Assembly (NCBI GenBank): GCA_025350445.1
Contig: JANXXV010000356.1
Coordinates: 1-15,526, forward strand
Origin: Bryobacteraceae bacterium
Lineage (GTDB): Bacteria; Acidobacteriota; Terriglobia; Bryobacterales; Bryobacteraceae
Length of the DNA stretch: 15,526 bases
Reading direction: 5' to 3'
Shown here: positions 1 to 7,747 of the stretch, in pieces
How the letters are laid out: each line of letters begins with the position of its first letter
Position numbering within the stretch: position 1 is the stretch's first letter
Position numbers and translations under genes: made by a program
The notes under the pieces: generated by a model
What the model saw: the letters and a program-made list of their open reading frames with translations, nothing else
What the model was told of the DNA's origin: nothing
Databases searched by the model: none

Positions 1-2843
1 TCTCGGAATCGGGCGGCGTGGTTTTCAACTTCCCCGGTGCGGAAATGTTCGGTGAATTCAAACTGCTGACGGGAACTTATGACGCAGAGTACGGCCGGTT
101 CGGCGGCGGCGTTCAGATCTTTGTGACGAAGTCGGGCACCAACGATTTTCACGCTGCCGGGTTTCTGAATCTCCGCCGCGACATCTGGAATGCGAACGCG
201 TGGGCGAGAAAAGCCGCGGGTCAGTCACGTCCGAAAGAACGTTTCAATGAACAGGGCGGTTCCGGTGGCGGACCCGTTTTCATCCCCAAGGTATACGATG
301 GCCGCAACAAGACGTTCTGGTTCGTGACCTACTCAAAGGACAAGCGTCCGGTTACCGCTTCGCAGGTTCTCAGCACGGTTCCTACTTTGCGGATGAAGAA
401 CGGCGATTTCGGCGAGGTGCCGCAGCTTATCTACGACCCGGCCACAACGGCCGGCAATGTGCGCACGCCGTTTCCGAATAACATCATTCCAGCCAGCCGA
501 TTCAGTACGATTTCGAGAAATATCCTGGCGGCGATTCCCAACCCGACTCGCTCCGGCATAACGTCGAACTTCGACAATAACAACGTAACGGCTGTCGACG
601 ATTATATTTGGAATCTTAAGTTCGATCACGCGTTCACGCCAAACAATCGCCTCTCCTTCTTAGTGACAAAAGAGAATAATTTAAGCGCCGGCCTGGCTGC
701 TTTCCCGGGGGCGCTGGGCCAGGGCCTGCAGACCTACCAGAAGCCGGACAACTGGCGCATCAATCACGATCTGATCATCCGCCCTACATTGATCTTGCAC
801 TCCACTTTCGGATACTCGCGAACGCGGCAACTTTGGGATAACCCATTTCAGAAAGGGGCGGCTTCCAAGTTTGGCTTCCCAGGTATCACGGGGGATTCCG
901 ATGCGACTCCCCGCGTGCAATTTACCGGCGCGGATGCACTTACGGCCTGGGGTGTGCAGGACGGCAAGGTCGGAAACGGCAGCCAGATCAACATCACCTA
1001 CCAGTTCAATCAGGCGCTCAGTTGGATTAAGGGCAAGCACGAATTCAAGATGGGCTGGGACATCCGCAGACTCCAAACTACTTCCAGTCCGATCGACTTG
1101 GCGGGAACGAATGGACAATACTTCTTCGCCCGCGCGCAGACGGCCCTGCCGACCAATTTGGCAGGCACGGGTCATGCGTTCGCCAGTTACCTGCTTGGGG
1201 CTGTGGATTCCGCCAATAAAGTTGCACTTCCGGTGCTGATTGGCAACATCCGGTACGGCTACCATGCAGGTTTCTTCCAGGATAGCTGGAAGATTACATC
1301 GAAACTGACTTTAAGTTACGGCGTGCGGTACGAGTTGCCGATTGGCTGGCACGACAAGAATGGAGATTACTCCGTCGTCGATCTAAAGAAGCCGAATCCT
1401 ACCGCTGGAAATCTGCCGGGAGCCATGATTTTCGCCGGAAACGGAGCGGGCCGCACCGGTCAGAAGCGCTTCTATCCCACGGATTTTAGCGATCTGGCGC
1501 CGCGCCTCGGTTTCGCTTACCGGCTTTTCTCCAAAACCGTAGTGCGCGGCGGTTACGGTATGTTCTACCAGACCCTGGGTAACGGCGGTTGCGGTTGCCG
1601 CATCGGATTCGCAAACCCGATTTCTGTGAACTCCGACGGCGTCAACCAAGCCCTGAATTGGGATAGCGGAATTGCGGCGCCTCCCGGTTTCCGCCCGCCC
1701 CCGTTGCTTGATCCGGGTGTCGGCAATTTTAACGACGTCGATGTGATGGGGAACAATTTCGGTAAAGCTCCGCGCATTTATAACTGGAGCTTCAATATCC
1801 AACAGGAGTACAAGAGCTTCGTCCTGGATATCGCCTATGTTGGAAACCGCGGGCACGGCCTGAACTCCACCATTGATCTCAATCAGCTTCCTGTCAGCCG
1901 GCTGGCGCTAGGGACACTGCTGCAACGGCCGATCAGTTCGCCGGAAGTGATTGCCGCCGGCTTTACCAAGCCTTACGCTAACTTCGCGGACAATCTATCG
2001 CTGGCGCAGGCGCTGCGTCCTTACCCGCAGTTTCTGGGTGTGCTCGATCGCAACAGTGGAATCGGCAAGACCTGGTACGATTCGATACAAACCAAAGTAG
2101 AACGGCGGTTCGGGTTCTGGCAGTTGATGGCTGCCCACACTTTCTCGAAGTCGCTCGCCTCCAATCATTACCGGCAGATTTTCAGCCAGCACTTCAACGT
2201 CGGCGCGCAGGACGCGTATAATCCGGAAGACATGAAGGCGATCTCGCCGTTCGATCAGCCCCATGTGATCAACATTCTGAATTCCTTCACGCTGCCTTTC
2301 GGAAGGGGTAGAAAGTTTCTCAATTCCGGCAACTTTATCACCAACCTGTTAATAGCGGATTGGTCGATCAGCGCCGCCCAGAACTACCGCAGTGGCGCTC
2401 CGATCCAGATCTCGGCGCCGAACACGTTAGCCAACGGTGTGCTGTTTACACGGTTCAAGAAGGCGAATCGTGGACCGGATCCGATTCTCACTGGAATCGA
2501 TCGCACTACCCTCGATCCTAACGACCCGACCAAGCGGTACTTCAACATAAACGCGTTTACGCTTCCAGGCCAATTCTCACTGGGTACGGCCTCCAGCTAC
2601 CTGCGGGATTTCCGCCAGCCGCCGGTCTTCGAGGAAAATGTATCTCTCGCGAAACGCCTCAAATTCCCAGTTTATGGCGACCGCACTGTGAACATGATTC
2701 TCCGTGCCGATGCATTCAATGTATTCAACCGGACCAACTTCGGCGGTGTAAACGGAACGATCGGGAACGCAAACTTCGGACGCACTACGGGCCCGCAGGA
2801 CGTCGCCCGCATCATTACGATGGGGCTGCGCGCGGAATTCTGA
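1..2843 (+). CDS. TonB-dependent receptor, Oar-like outer-membrane protein (5' partial)
   Basis: Outer-membrane beta-barrel transporter that would take up a ligand using energy passed on by TonB; the substrate cannot be read from sequence. The frame is open from base 3, so the true start, signal peptide, the usual N-terminal carboxypeptidase-regulatory-like domain and the first part of the plug lie outside the window. What remains is about 946 residues. It opens in the plug, with the pattern Tyr-Asp-Ala-Glu-Tyr-Gly-Arg-Phe-Gly-Gly-Gly followed by TKSGTNDFHAAGF, typical of acidobacterial Oar-like receptors. The rest alternates polar and aromatic strands, as expected for a barrel. The C terminus (RADAFNVFNRTNFGG, ending MGLRAEF) carries the terminal aromatic residue of outer-membrane proteins. 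The internal GTG at 18 is only an in-frame valine, not a real start. No frameshift is visible. Confidence 0.9.
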   Translation, partial: SESGGVVFNFPGAEMFGEFKLLTGTYDAEYGRFGGGVQIFVTKSGTNDFHAAGFLNLRRDIWNANAWARKAAGQSRPKERFNEQGGSGGGPVFIPKVYDGRNKTFWFVTYSKDKRPVTASQVLSTVPTLRMKNGDFGEVPQLIYDPATTAGNVRTPFPNNIIPASRFSTISRNILAAIPNPTRSGITSNFDNNNVTAVDDYIWNLKFDHAFTPNNRLSFLVTKENNLSAGLAAFPGALGQGLQTYQKPDNWRINHDLIIRPTLILHSTFGYSRTRQLWDNPFQKGAASKFGFPGITGDSDATPRVQFTGADALTAWGVQDGKVGNGSQINITYQFNQALSWIKGKHEFKMGWDIRRLQTTSSPIDLAGTNGQYFFARAQTALPTNLAGTGHAFASYLLGAVDSANKVALPVLIGNIRYGYHAGFFQDSWKITSKLTLSYGVRYELPIGWHDKNGDYSVVDLKKPNPTAGNLPGAMIFAGNGAGRTGQKRFYPTDFSDLAPRLGFAYRLFSKTVVRGGYGMFYQTLGNGGCGCRIGFANPISVNSDGVNQALNWDSGIAAPPGFRPPPLLDPGVGNFNDVDVMGNNFGKAPRIYNWSFNIQQEYKSFVLDIAYVGNRGHGLNSTIDLNQLPVSRLALGTLLQRPISSPEVIAAGFTKPYANFADNLSLAQALRPYPQFLGVLDRNSGIGKTWYDSIQTKVERRFGFWQLMAAHTFSKSLASNHYRQIFSQHFNVGAQDAYNPEDMKAISPFDQPHVINILNSFTLPFGRGRKFLNSGNFITNLLIADWSISAAQNYRSGAPIQISAPNTLANGVLFTRFKKANRGPDPILTGIDRTTLDPNDPTKRYFNINAFTLPGQFSLGTASSYLRDFRQPPVFEENVSLAKRLKFPVYGDRTVNMILRADAFNVFNRTNFGGVNGTIGNANFGRTTGPQDVARIITMGLRAEF

Positions 2844-2874
2844 TCGCGTAGCTTAGTTTTTGTTTTGCGAAGAA

Positions 2875-2914
2875 GAGAAGAGGAGATGGCGGGTGACCGC
2901 TGTCCCCTCTTCTT
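2875..2914 (+). terminator. Long hairpin between TonB receptor and racemase-like gene
   Basis: Bases 2875-2892 pair with 2897-2914 around a GTGA loop (GNRA type). There is one A-C mismatch and a few G-T wobbles, and the core is AGAAGAGG against CCTCTTCT. It lies 31 bp after the receptor stop and is followed by the T-rich run TTGTATTT. The simplest reading is a transcription terminator for the receptor gene. A REP-like palindrome is an alternative. Confidence 0.5.
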
Positions 2915-2933
2915 GTATTTAGAGGGGCCTCCA

Positions 2934-3629
2934 ATGAGTGAAGAAAACACCGGGCGAAATCTCGGCTTGATCGCGGGACTCGGTCCTGCCGCGACAATCC
3001 ATTACTACACCGAACTGCTGCGCGCCCATGAGAAGCGGGGCAGCGTCATGCGGTTGTTGATGATCCAGGCCGACATGCCGCGCGTCGTCGAACACGTGCG
3101 GGCAGGCCAAACCGCGGAGCTTGCTCAGTACCTCGCCGGCTTGATCGCATCCCTAAGGGCCGGCGGGGCGGAAATTGCCGTCGTCCCGGCAGTAACACCG
3201 CATGTGTGCGCTAAGGAGCTTAAGGCATTCTCTTCGCTGCCGCTGATCAACATCCTGACGGCCACCTCCGAAGCGGCAAAAGCGCGCGGGTTCAAACGCG
3301 TCGCCATCTTCGGCACCCGATTCACGGTGGAAAGCGATCTCTTCGGCCAACTTGACGGCGTTACGGTGGTGCGGCCATTCGCGAACGAAATCGACTTGAT
3401 TCACAACACGTACTACGGGCTCGCAACAATCGGAAAGGGAACACCCTCAGACCATAGCGAGTTGACGGGAATTGCGCACAGGCTGATCGAGCGCAATCAG
3501 TTGGACGCGATCATCCTGGCAGGCACCGACCTCTCAACGATCTTCCATGAAGCGAATACGGATTTCCGATACATCGATTGCGCAAGGATTCACATCGGTA
3601 GGATCATGGAGGCGTTGTTTGAGAGTTGA
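2934..3629 (+). CDS. Aspartate/glutamate racemase superfamily protein without catalytic cysteines
   Basis: A 231-residue protein of the Asp/Glu/hydantoin racemase fold (PF01177 type). Glycine-rich N terminus LGLIAGLGPAATIHYY (residues 10-25), two alpha/beta halves, and the expected second-half motif in the form LAGTDL (195-200). Known racemases use one Cys per half, in motifs like CNT and GCTE. Here the first site reads PAVTPH (85-90) and the second has Gly197, so both catalytic Cys appear to be replaced. The only nearby Cys is Cys92. Amino-acid racemization by the usual two-thiol mechanism is therefore doubtful, and function is unknown. Start chosen at 2934: AGAGGGG at 2921-2927 sits 6 nt upstream and the family-like sequence begins just after. 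The earlier in-frame ATG at 2865 would add 23 unlikely residues translated through a hairpin. Confidence 0.85.
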   Translation: MSEENTGRNLGLIAGLGPAATIHYYTELLRAHEKRGSVMRLLMIQADMPRVVEHVRAGQTAELAQYLAGLIASLRAGGAEIAVVPAVTPHVCAKELKAFSSLPLINILTATSEAAKARGFKRVAIFGTRFTVESDLFGQLDGVTVVRPFANEIDLIHNTYYGLATIGKGTPSDHSELTGIAHRLIERNQLDAIILAGTDLSTIFHEANTDFRYIDCARIHIGRIMEALFES

Positions 3630-3736
3630 AGTTCCCTGGTCCCCGAGGTTGCGGGGTTCGAATCGTTGAACCTAAATCCCGCGGTTGAAACCGTGTGCAT
3701 CGCGCCAAGTCGCTCAAATAGCCCAGAACTTCAACT
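3624..3736. repeat. 11-bp inverted repeat enclosing nested hairpins
   Basis: AGTTGAAGTTC at 3624-3634 is the exact reverse complement of GAACTTCAACT at 3726-3736. The left arm overlaps the racemase-like stop codon (3627-3629). Inside are further short stems: CCCCG/CGGGG (3641-3656), GCGGGGTT/AATCCCGC (3651-3658 with 3675-3682, one wobble) and CGGT/ACCG around 3682-3693. As RNA this could fold as a closed multibranch structure. It lies between convergent genes, so a bidirectional terminator or a small non-autonomous palindromic element are both possible. No flanking target duplication was found. Confidence 0.45.
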
Positions 3737-3789
3737 TCTTCTGAGTTCGCCATTCGGGTGATAACGCATTCGGTGACAACTGCTTGCAG

Positions 3790-3813
3790 GCCCAAAAGTT
3801 ATTCGATTTGGGC
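3790..3813. terminator. Hairpin in convergent intergenic region
   Basis: GCCCAAA (3790-3796) and TTTGGGC (3807-3813) form a perfect 7-bp stem with a 10-nt loop, 33 bp beyond the stop of the minus-strand cytochrome gene. There is no clear T-run on either side, so a terminator role rests mainly on position between two convergent genes. Confidence 0.35.
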
Positions 3814-3846
3814 TGGCCGCAACTGCCGTATCCAGGTTGAAGAAAG

Positions 3847-6105
3847 CTAACGGCGAGGCGGCTGTTGGTCCAGCGAGCGCAGGAGATCGGCGGCTTCTTG
3901 TTTCACGTCGGAGGCCGGACTGGCGGCGGCACGGGTGAGGAAGGACCGGGCGCCCGCGAAGTCGCCCGTGGCGCCAAGTGCGATTCCCATTCCCAGGAGC
4001 GCGGGTCCGAAATCCGGCTTGGCGCCGAGAGAGTCCCGATAGTGACGGATGGCGCCCTGCCAATCCCGCTTCCGGGCCTTCAAATTTCCTAAGCTTTCGT
4101 GTGCTTCGGCCATTCCCGGCGACAAGGCTGCTACCTGTTCGAACTGGTGCTGCGCATCGTCAAAGCGTCCTTGCACCGCGAGTGCAACTCCATAGTTGTA
4201 CCGGAGAGCGGCTTGTCTGGGCTGGAGCGCGATCGCGATCCCGAAGTGGTACCCGGCCTGGCCAAAGTCCCGGCGCGCGGTCAGCAGGTTACCAAGGTCG
4301 TTGTGCGCTTCCGCGAAGTCGGGCTGAATCAGGATCGTTTCCCGGTAAGCCTGCTCGGACTGGGCGGCATCGCCGGTTTCGTTGAGGAGGTTCGCCAGCG
4401 TGTAGTGCGCAACGGTTAAGTCCGGATCGAGTGATACAGCCTCCTTCGCTTCCACCAGGGCCTGGGGCAGGCGTCCCGCCTGTTGGTAGGCTTTGGCCAA
4501 TTCCAGGCGCGTCACTGCATCCCGCGGCGCGGCGGCGCGGGCGCGCTCCAACGTTTCAACCGCGCGCGACGCTTCTCCCGATTCCCGCAGCGCCGCACCC
4601 AAACTGCGCAGCGCGGGCTGAAATGCAGGGCTGCGTTCCAAAGCCTGTTGATAGGTGGCGATCGCGTCCGTGCGGCGGTTCGTTTTCAAATACACCTGGG
4701 CGAGTTCAAAGTAGAAGTCGGGAACAGAAGGTTTATGCTTTGCCAGGGCCGATTCCAGTTGCGGAATACCTTCCTTGAGATTGCTCTTTTGGACCACTTG
4801 CGCCAGCGCGAGGTATAGATCGCGGTCAGCGGAGTCCGGCAGATTTTTTGGATAGTAGAGAGCCACCCGGCCCTGATAGGAGATGCCCTCGATATCATGA
4901 CGTTCGCTTCGCGCGGCAAGCGGTTTGGCCGGGGGCCGCCGCTGAATCTTGTGGTCCGTGACGGAGACGTGTACCACGTCTTCGGTGCGCCGCTTCGGCA
5001 TGTGACAACCGGCACAGTCGGGCGAAGGTGTGTGGGCGGTGCCGTGGCAACTCTTGCACACCGCGGCATAGTGCGTGATTGCCGTTTCTCCCCGGGGCGA
5101 GCTGTGTGGATCGTGGCAGGTGGTGCAGCGCAGAGCGCCGTTGCTCTTCAGGAAACACGCGGACTGGCGAAGGCGATAGGCAGAGCCGGCAATCTCAAAT
5201 TTCTCGTCGCGCCCCGTGGCTTTCTCATGGTCAAATTGCAAAATGTAGCCGGACAGCGGCTCGCCAGGCCGGTAGCTGAAAGTTCCCCGGCCAAAGCGCT
5301 GGATTGCGTTCGGCAACGGGAAGGTGGTGGTCTCGAGGTGGCACTGCATACAGACTTCCATCTGAAGATTCCCCGAAAGCCGCGCCGGATTTACGATCGC
5401 CGCCCGGATCTTCTCTTTCGGCTGGCTGGATTGCACCATCTCAATGTGCTGGCGTCCGGGGCCGTGGCAACGCTGGCAATCGATGCCTTCGGGCAACTGG
5501 GCCGGGTAGATCGGATCTGCTCCGGCGACATCCTGGCCGGGTTCCACGTCCGGATAGCCGTTGTGGCAAAACATACAGGAGTAGGCTACAGGACGGCGGA
5601 AGTCGAGATGATCCGCGCGGTCAAAGCCTGGACTCATGGCCCAAACTCCGCCCTTCTCCGCATACCAACCCACGGGCATTTCCACCAGCCGGTTCTGTGG
5701 GGTACGGTGCAGGTAGCTGCGGGCGTGATTCCCGGAACCCATGACGTAGTGAATTTCCTTCTCCACCACGTTTGCTTCGCCGCCGCCGTAGCCCACCTGA
5801 TTCCGCCGCAGGAAAAAGCGGCTATCGCGCCGGATCATCTGGTAGCGGCGCTCAGAGAGTTTGTGATCCAGGCTGTTGTTGCGCGTAAAATCCTCTACGT
5901 GGAGGTTGGCGGAAGTTGCGCGGTAGAATGAACGCCCCATGCCGGTTTGCCTGTAAGTATTGGCGATCGCGGCATGGCAGCCCGCGCATTGCCGCGAATC
6001 GACGTAGGCGGAACGGCTGGCTGAGGCAACTTCTTTCGTTCCCGACCGGGAACAGCCGCCAAGAGCGATCAGGCAAATAAGAAGGGCGTGGATGCCAGCC
6101 ATCAT
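3847..6105 (-). CDS. Heptaheme cytochrome c lipoprotein with C-terminal TPR repeats
   Basis: A predicted 752-residue exported lipoprotein that binds seven c-type hemes. With the ATG at 6105 as start, a short signal peptide ends in the lipobox ALGGC with the lipidated Cys at 18. CXXCH motifs lie at about 40-44, 177-181, 210-214, 252-256, 327-331, 350-354 and 364-368. The arrangement resembles the cytochrome c554-like/multiheme family. From about residue 430 to the end there are TPR helices (for example the DAIATYQQALERSPAFQPAL segment), probably a protein-interaction platform. It likely moves electrons at the periplasmic face of a membrane; donor and acceptor are unknown. An upstream in-frame ATG at 6144 overlaps the regulator gene and has no spacing to a ribosome site. 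The 6105 ATG has GAAAG 7 nt upstream and starts directly at the signal peptide. The sigma-54 activator remnant lies immediately upstream on the same strand. Confidence 0.88.
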   Translation of the reverse strand: MMAGIHALLICLIALGGCSRSGTKEVASASRSAYVDSRQCAGCHAAIANTYRQTGMGRSFYRATSANLHVEDFTRNNSLDHKLSERRYQMIRRDSRFFLRRNQVGYGGGEANVVEKEIHYVMGSGNHARSYLHRTPQNRLVEMPVGWYAEKGGVWAMSPGFDRADHLDFRRPVAYSCMFCHNGYPDVEPGQDVAGADPIYPAQLPEGIDCQRCHGPGRQHIEMVQSSQPKEKIRAAIVNPARLSGNLQMEVCMQCHLETTTFPLPNAIQRFGRGTFSYRPGEPLSGYILQFDHEKATGRDEKFEIAGSAYRLRQSACFLKSNGALRCTTCHDPHSSPRGETAITHYAAVCKSCHGTAHTPSPDCAGCHMPKRRTEDVVHVSVTDHKIQRRPPAKPLAARSERHDIEGISYQGRVALYYPKNLPDSADRDLYLALAQVVQKSNLKEGIPQLESALAKHKPSVPDFYFELAQVYLKTNRRTDAIATYQQALERSPAFQPALRSLGAALRESGEASRAVETLERARAAAPRDAVTRLELAKAYQQAGRLPQALVEAKEAVSLDPDLTVAHYTLANLLNETGDAAQSEQAYRETILIQPDFAEAHNDLGNLLTARRDFGQAGYHFGIAIALQPRQAALRYNYGVALAVQGRFDDAQHQFEQVAALSPGMAEAHESLGNLKARKRDWQGAIRHYRDSLGAKPDFGPALLGMGIALGATGDFAGARSFLTRAAASPASDVKQEAADLLRSLDQQPPRR

Positions 6106-6124
6106 CGGGAAGCTTTCAAGTCTA

Positions 6125-7634
6125 TCATTCTCGTGTCGACTCATCTTTCAGATACTTCTGCACCTTCGCCCGGACCGTCCGCCGGTCCAGGCCCAGCCGC
6201 CGCGCCGCCTCCTCATAGCTTCCGGCCTGCAAATACACTTGCGCCGCGTATTTTGCCAGCACTTCCTCCGCACTCCATTCCCCCGCGCGAAACTTCGTGA
6301 AGAATCCATCCTCGCCGATGTTTTCCGCAGTTTCCATGGGCTGATACGACCCATGGATTACGATATTCCGGACACACTGCTCCACTTCACGGTAATTCCC
6401 CGGCCACGCATAATTCGCCGGAAGGTTCGCCCCGATCCACCGCTCTACTTCCGCCACGGCAAGTTCCGCCTCGTCTCCCACCGCGCGCCGGACCATGTAT
6501 AGAAGGAGATCCCGCAGCACCCCGGGCGATTCCCGAATCTGCTCGCAAAGCGACGGCGTCCGGATCTGATCCGCGCACAGCCGGTAATAGAGATCTTCGC
6601 GAAACCGTCCGGCGCGAATTTCAAGCGGTAACTCGCGGTTGGTGGCCGCGATCAGCTTGCCGCGAAAGTCCCGCATGGCCGTGTCGCCCACGGCGGAAAA
6701 CTTCCGCGTCTCCATCACCCGCAAGATCTTGACTTGAATTGACAAATCCATTTCGCCCAGCTTGTCCAGAAATACGGAACCGGCCGGCGGACAAGATTCC
6801 AGCCATCCTTTCCGGTCCGCGATGGCGCCGGTGAACGATCCCCGCCGGTGCCCGAACAGTTCGGATTCCACCAGGGTGGGCGACAGCGCGGCCAGATTCA
6901 TCGCGAAGAAAGAGCCTGTCTTGGTCTCGGCAAACTCCATCCGCTCGGGGTGAAATGGAACGTATCGCGAGCCCGCGATCGCGTGCGACCAACTCCTTTC
7001 CGGTTCCCGACGGGCCCGTAATCAACGTCGGAAAGTCGCCCATCCGTCCATACATTGTCCGCAGGTAGCGCCGCATATCGTGTGTGAAAATCGATTGCCA
7101 TACGCTTGCCCGCAGCCGGGACGCCGGCATGGAGTTGCCGATGATATTGTCGAAGATGTGATGGAACGCCCGCCGTACCTGCCGGAAACAGGCGAACACA
7201 TGGGCCGGTTCGAAGGCAGTTTCGATCCGCTTCCCTGGAATGTGGTTGTAGTGGGCCCAGTCCGCTGAAAAGTGCGGGTAGAAAGGCGTACGGTCGCGTG
7301 TCAGAACAAACTGCGAATAGTAGCGCTGATAGAGCAGGTACTGGACGCACTCCCGATAGACCGCGATTTCCCCGGGCGCGGGATCGGCGGCAGCTTCAAA
7401 CCGGGCGCGCAGCGCGTCGATCATGGTTTCCAGCCGGGCATAGATGCGCGCGACGTTGGGCCTGGCGGCGTCGGGATCGGCGGCCGAAGCGCTCCAGGTG
7501 GGCTCTCCCGGGACGAAATCCCCCTGAAGAGCGGCGCGCTCGAGTGTGATCCGTTCGGGCAGGAAGGGATTGGTGTAAGCAAGATCTGCAACCGATTGCA
7601 GGAAGCGCGACTCGCCAGCGGTCAGCAGACTCAT
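6125..7634 (-). pseudogene. Sigma-54-dependent activator (AAA+, Fis-type HTH), frameshifted
   Basis: An enhancer-binding protein for RNA polymerase-sigma54, about 500 residues if restored. Frame one runs from the ATG at 7634 through an unrecognised N-terminal domain of about 200 residues to Walker A, GPSGTGKE (6993-7016), and continues LVAR. After this it becomes nonsense. The AAA+ sequence resumes in another frame at about 6985-6970 (AIAGSRYVPFHPERMEFAE), so two bases of a CGCG run appear lost or one gained. Frame two contains GSFTGA (6824-6841, a variant of the GAFTGA sigma54-contact loop), FREDLYYRL, WPGNYREVEQ, and a C-terminal helix-turn-helix EEAARRLGLDRRTVRAKVQ, ending at 6125. Walker B reads FLDKLGE: the catalytic Glu of the DE pair is Lys (codon 6761-6763). 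Two separate defects argue for a decaying gene more than a single sequencing error. The stop lies 19 bp before the chosen cytochrome start, so it may once have controlled that gene. Confidence 0.8.
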
Positions 7635-7747
7635 ACAAAAAGTGTACATTACTATGCATTTTACGGATGAGAAGATCTCCAAGCTCTGTGGATCATTAAG
7701 GAAACACTAGACAATGAACACGGAAACCCACATGCTGTATCCACGCC
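7635..7747. promoter_or_regulatory. Divergent intergenic region between sigma-54 regulator and DUF2339 gene
   Basis: This 113-bp gap must hold start signals for both divergent genes. I see no convincing -35/-10 pair, no sigma-54 -24/-12 element, and no clear Shine-Dalgarno sequence in front of either start. The minus side has the AT-rich stretch around 7640-7660 just before the 7634 ATG. Confidence 0.3.

Noticed and set aside
2865..2933. Upstream ATG extending the racemase-like protein by 23 residues
   Set aside because: It runs through a long hairpin and gives a charged non-family N terminus; the 2934 ATG has a proper ribosome site.
3645..3675. GGTTCGAATC, which resembles a tRNA T-loop
   Set aside because: The five bases on each side do not pair as a T-stem, and no acceptor, D or anticodon arms can be drawn around it.
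3749..3780. Near-tandem CATTCGGGTGATAAC / CATTCGGTGACAAC
   Set aside because: Only two imperfect units; too short to call a repeat array or CRISPR.
4897..5931. Long plus-strand open frame of 344 codons
   Set aside because: Lies wholly antisense to the cytochrome gene, which has seven heme motifs; the plus frame is a GC-rich shadow.
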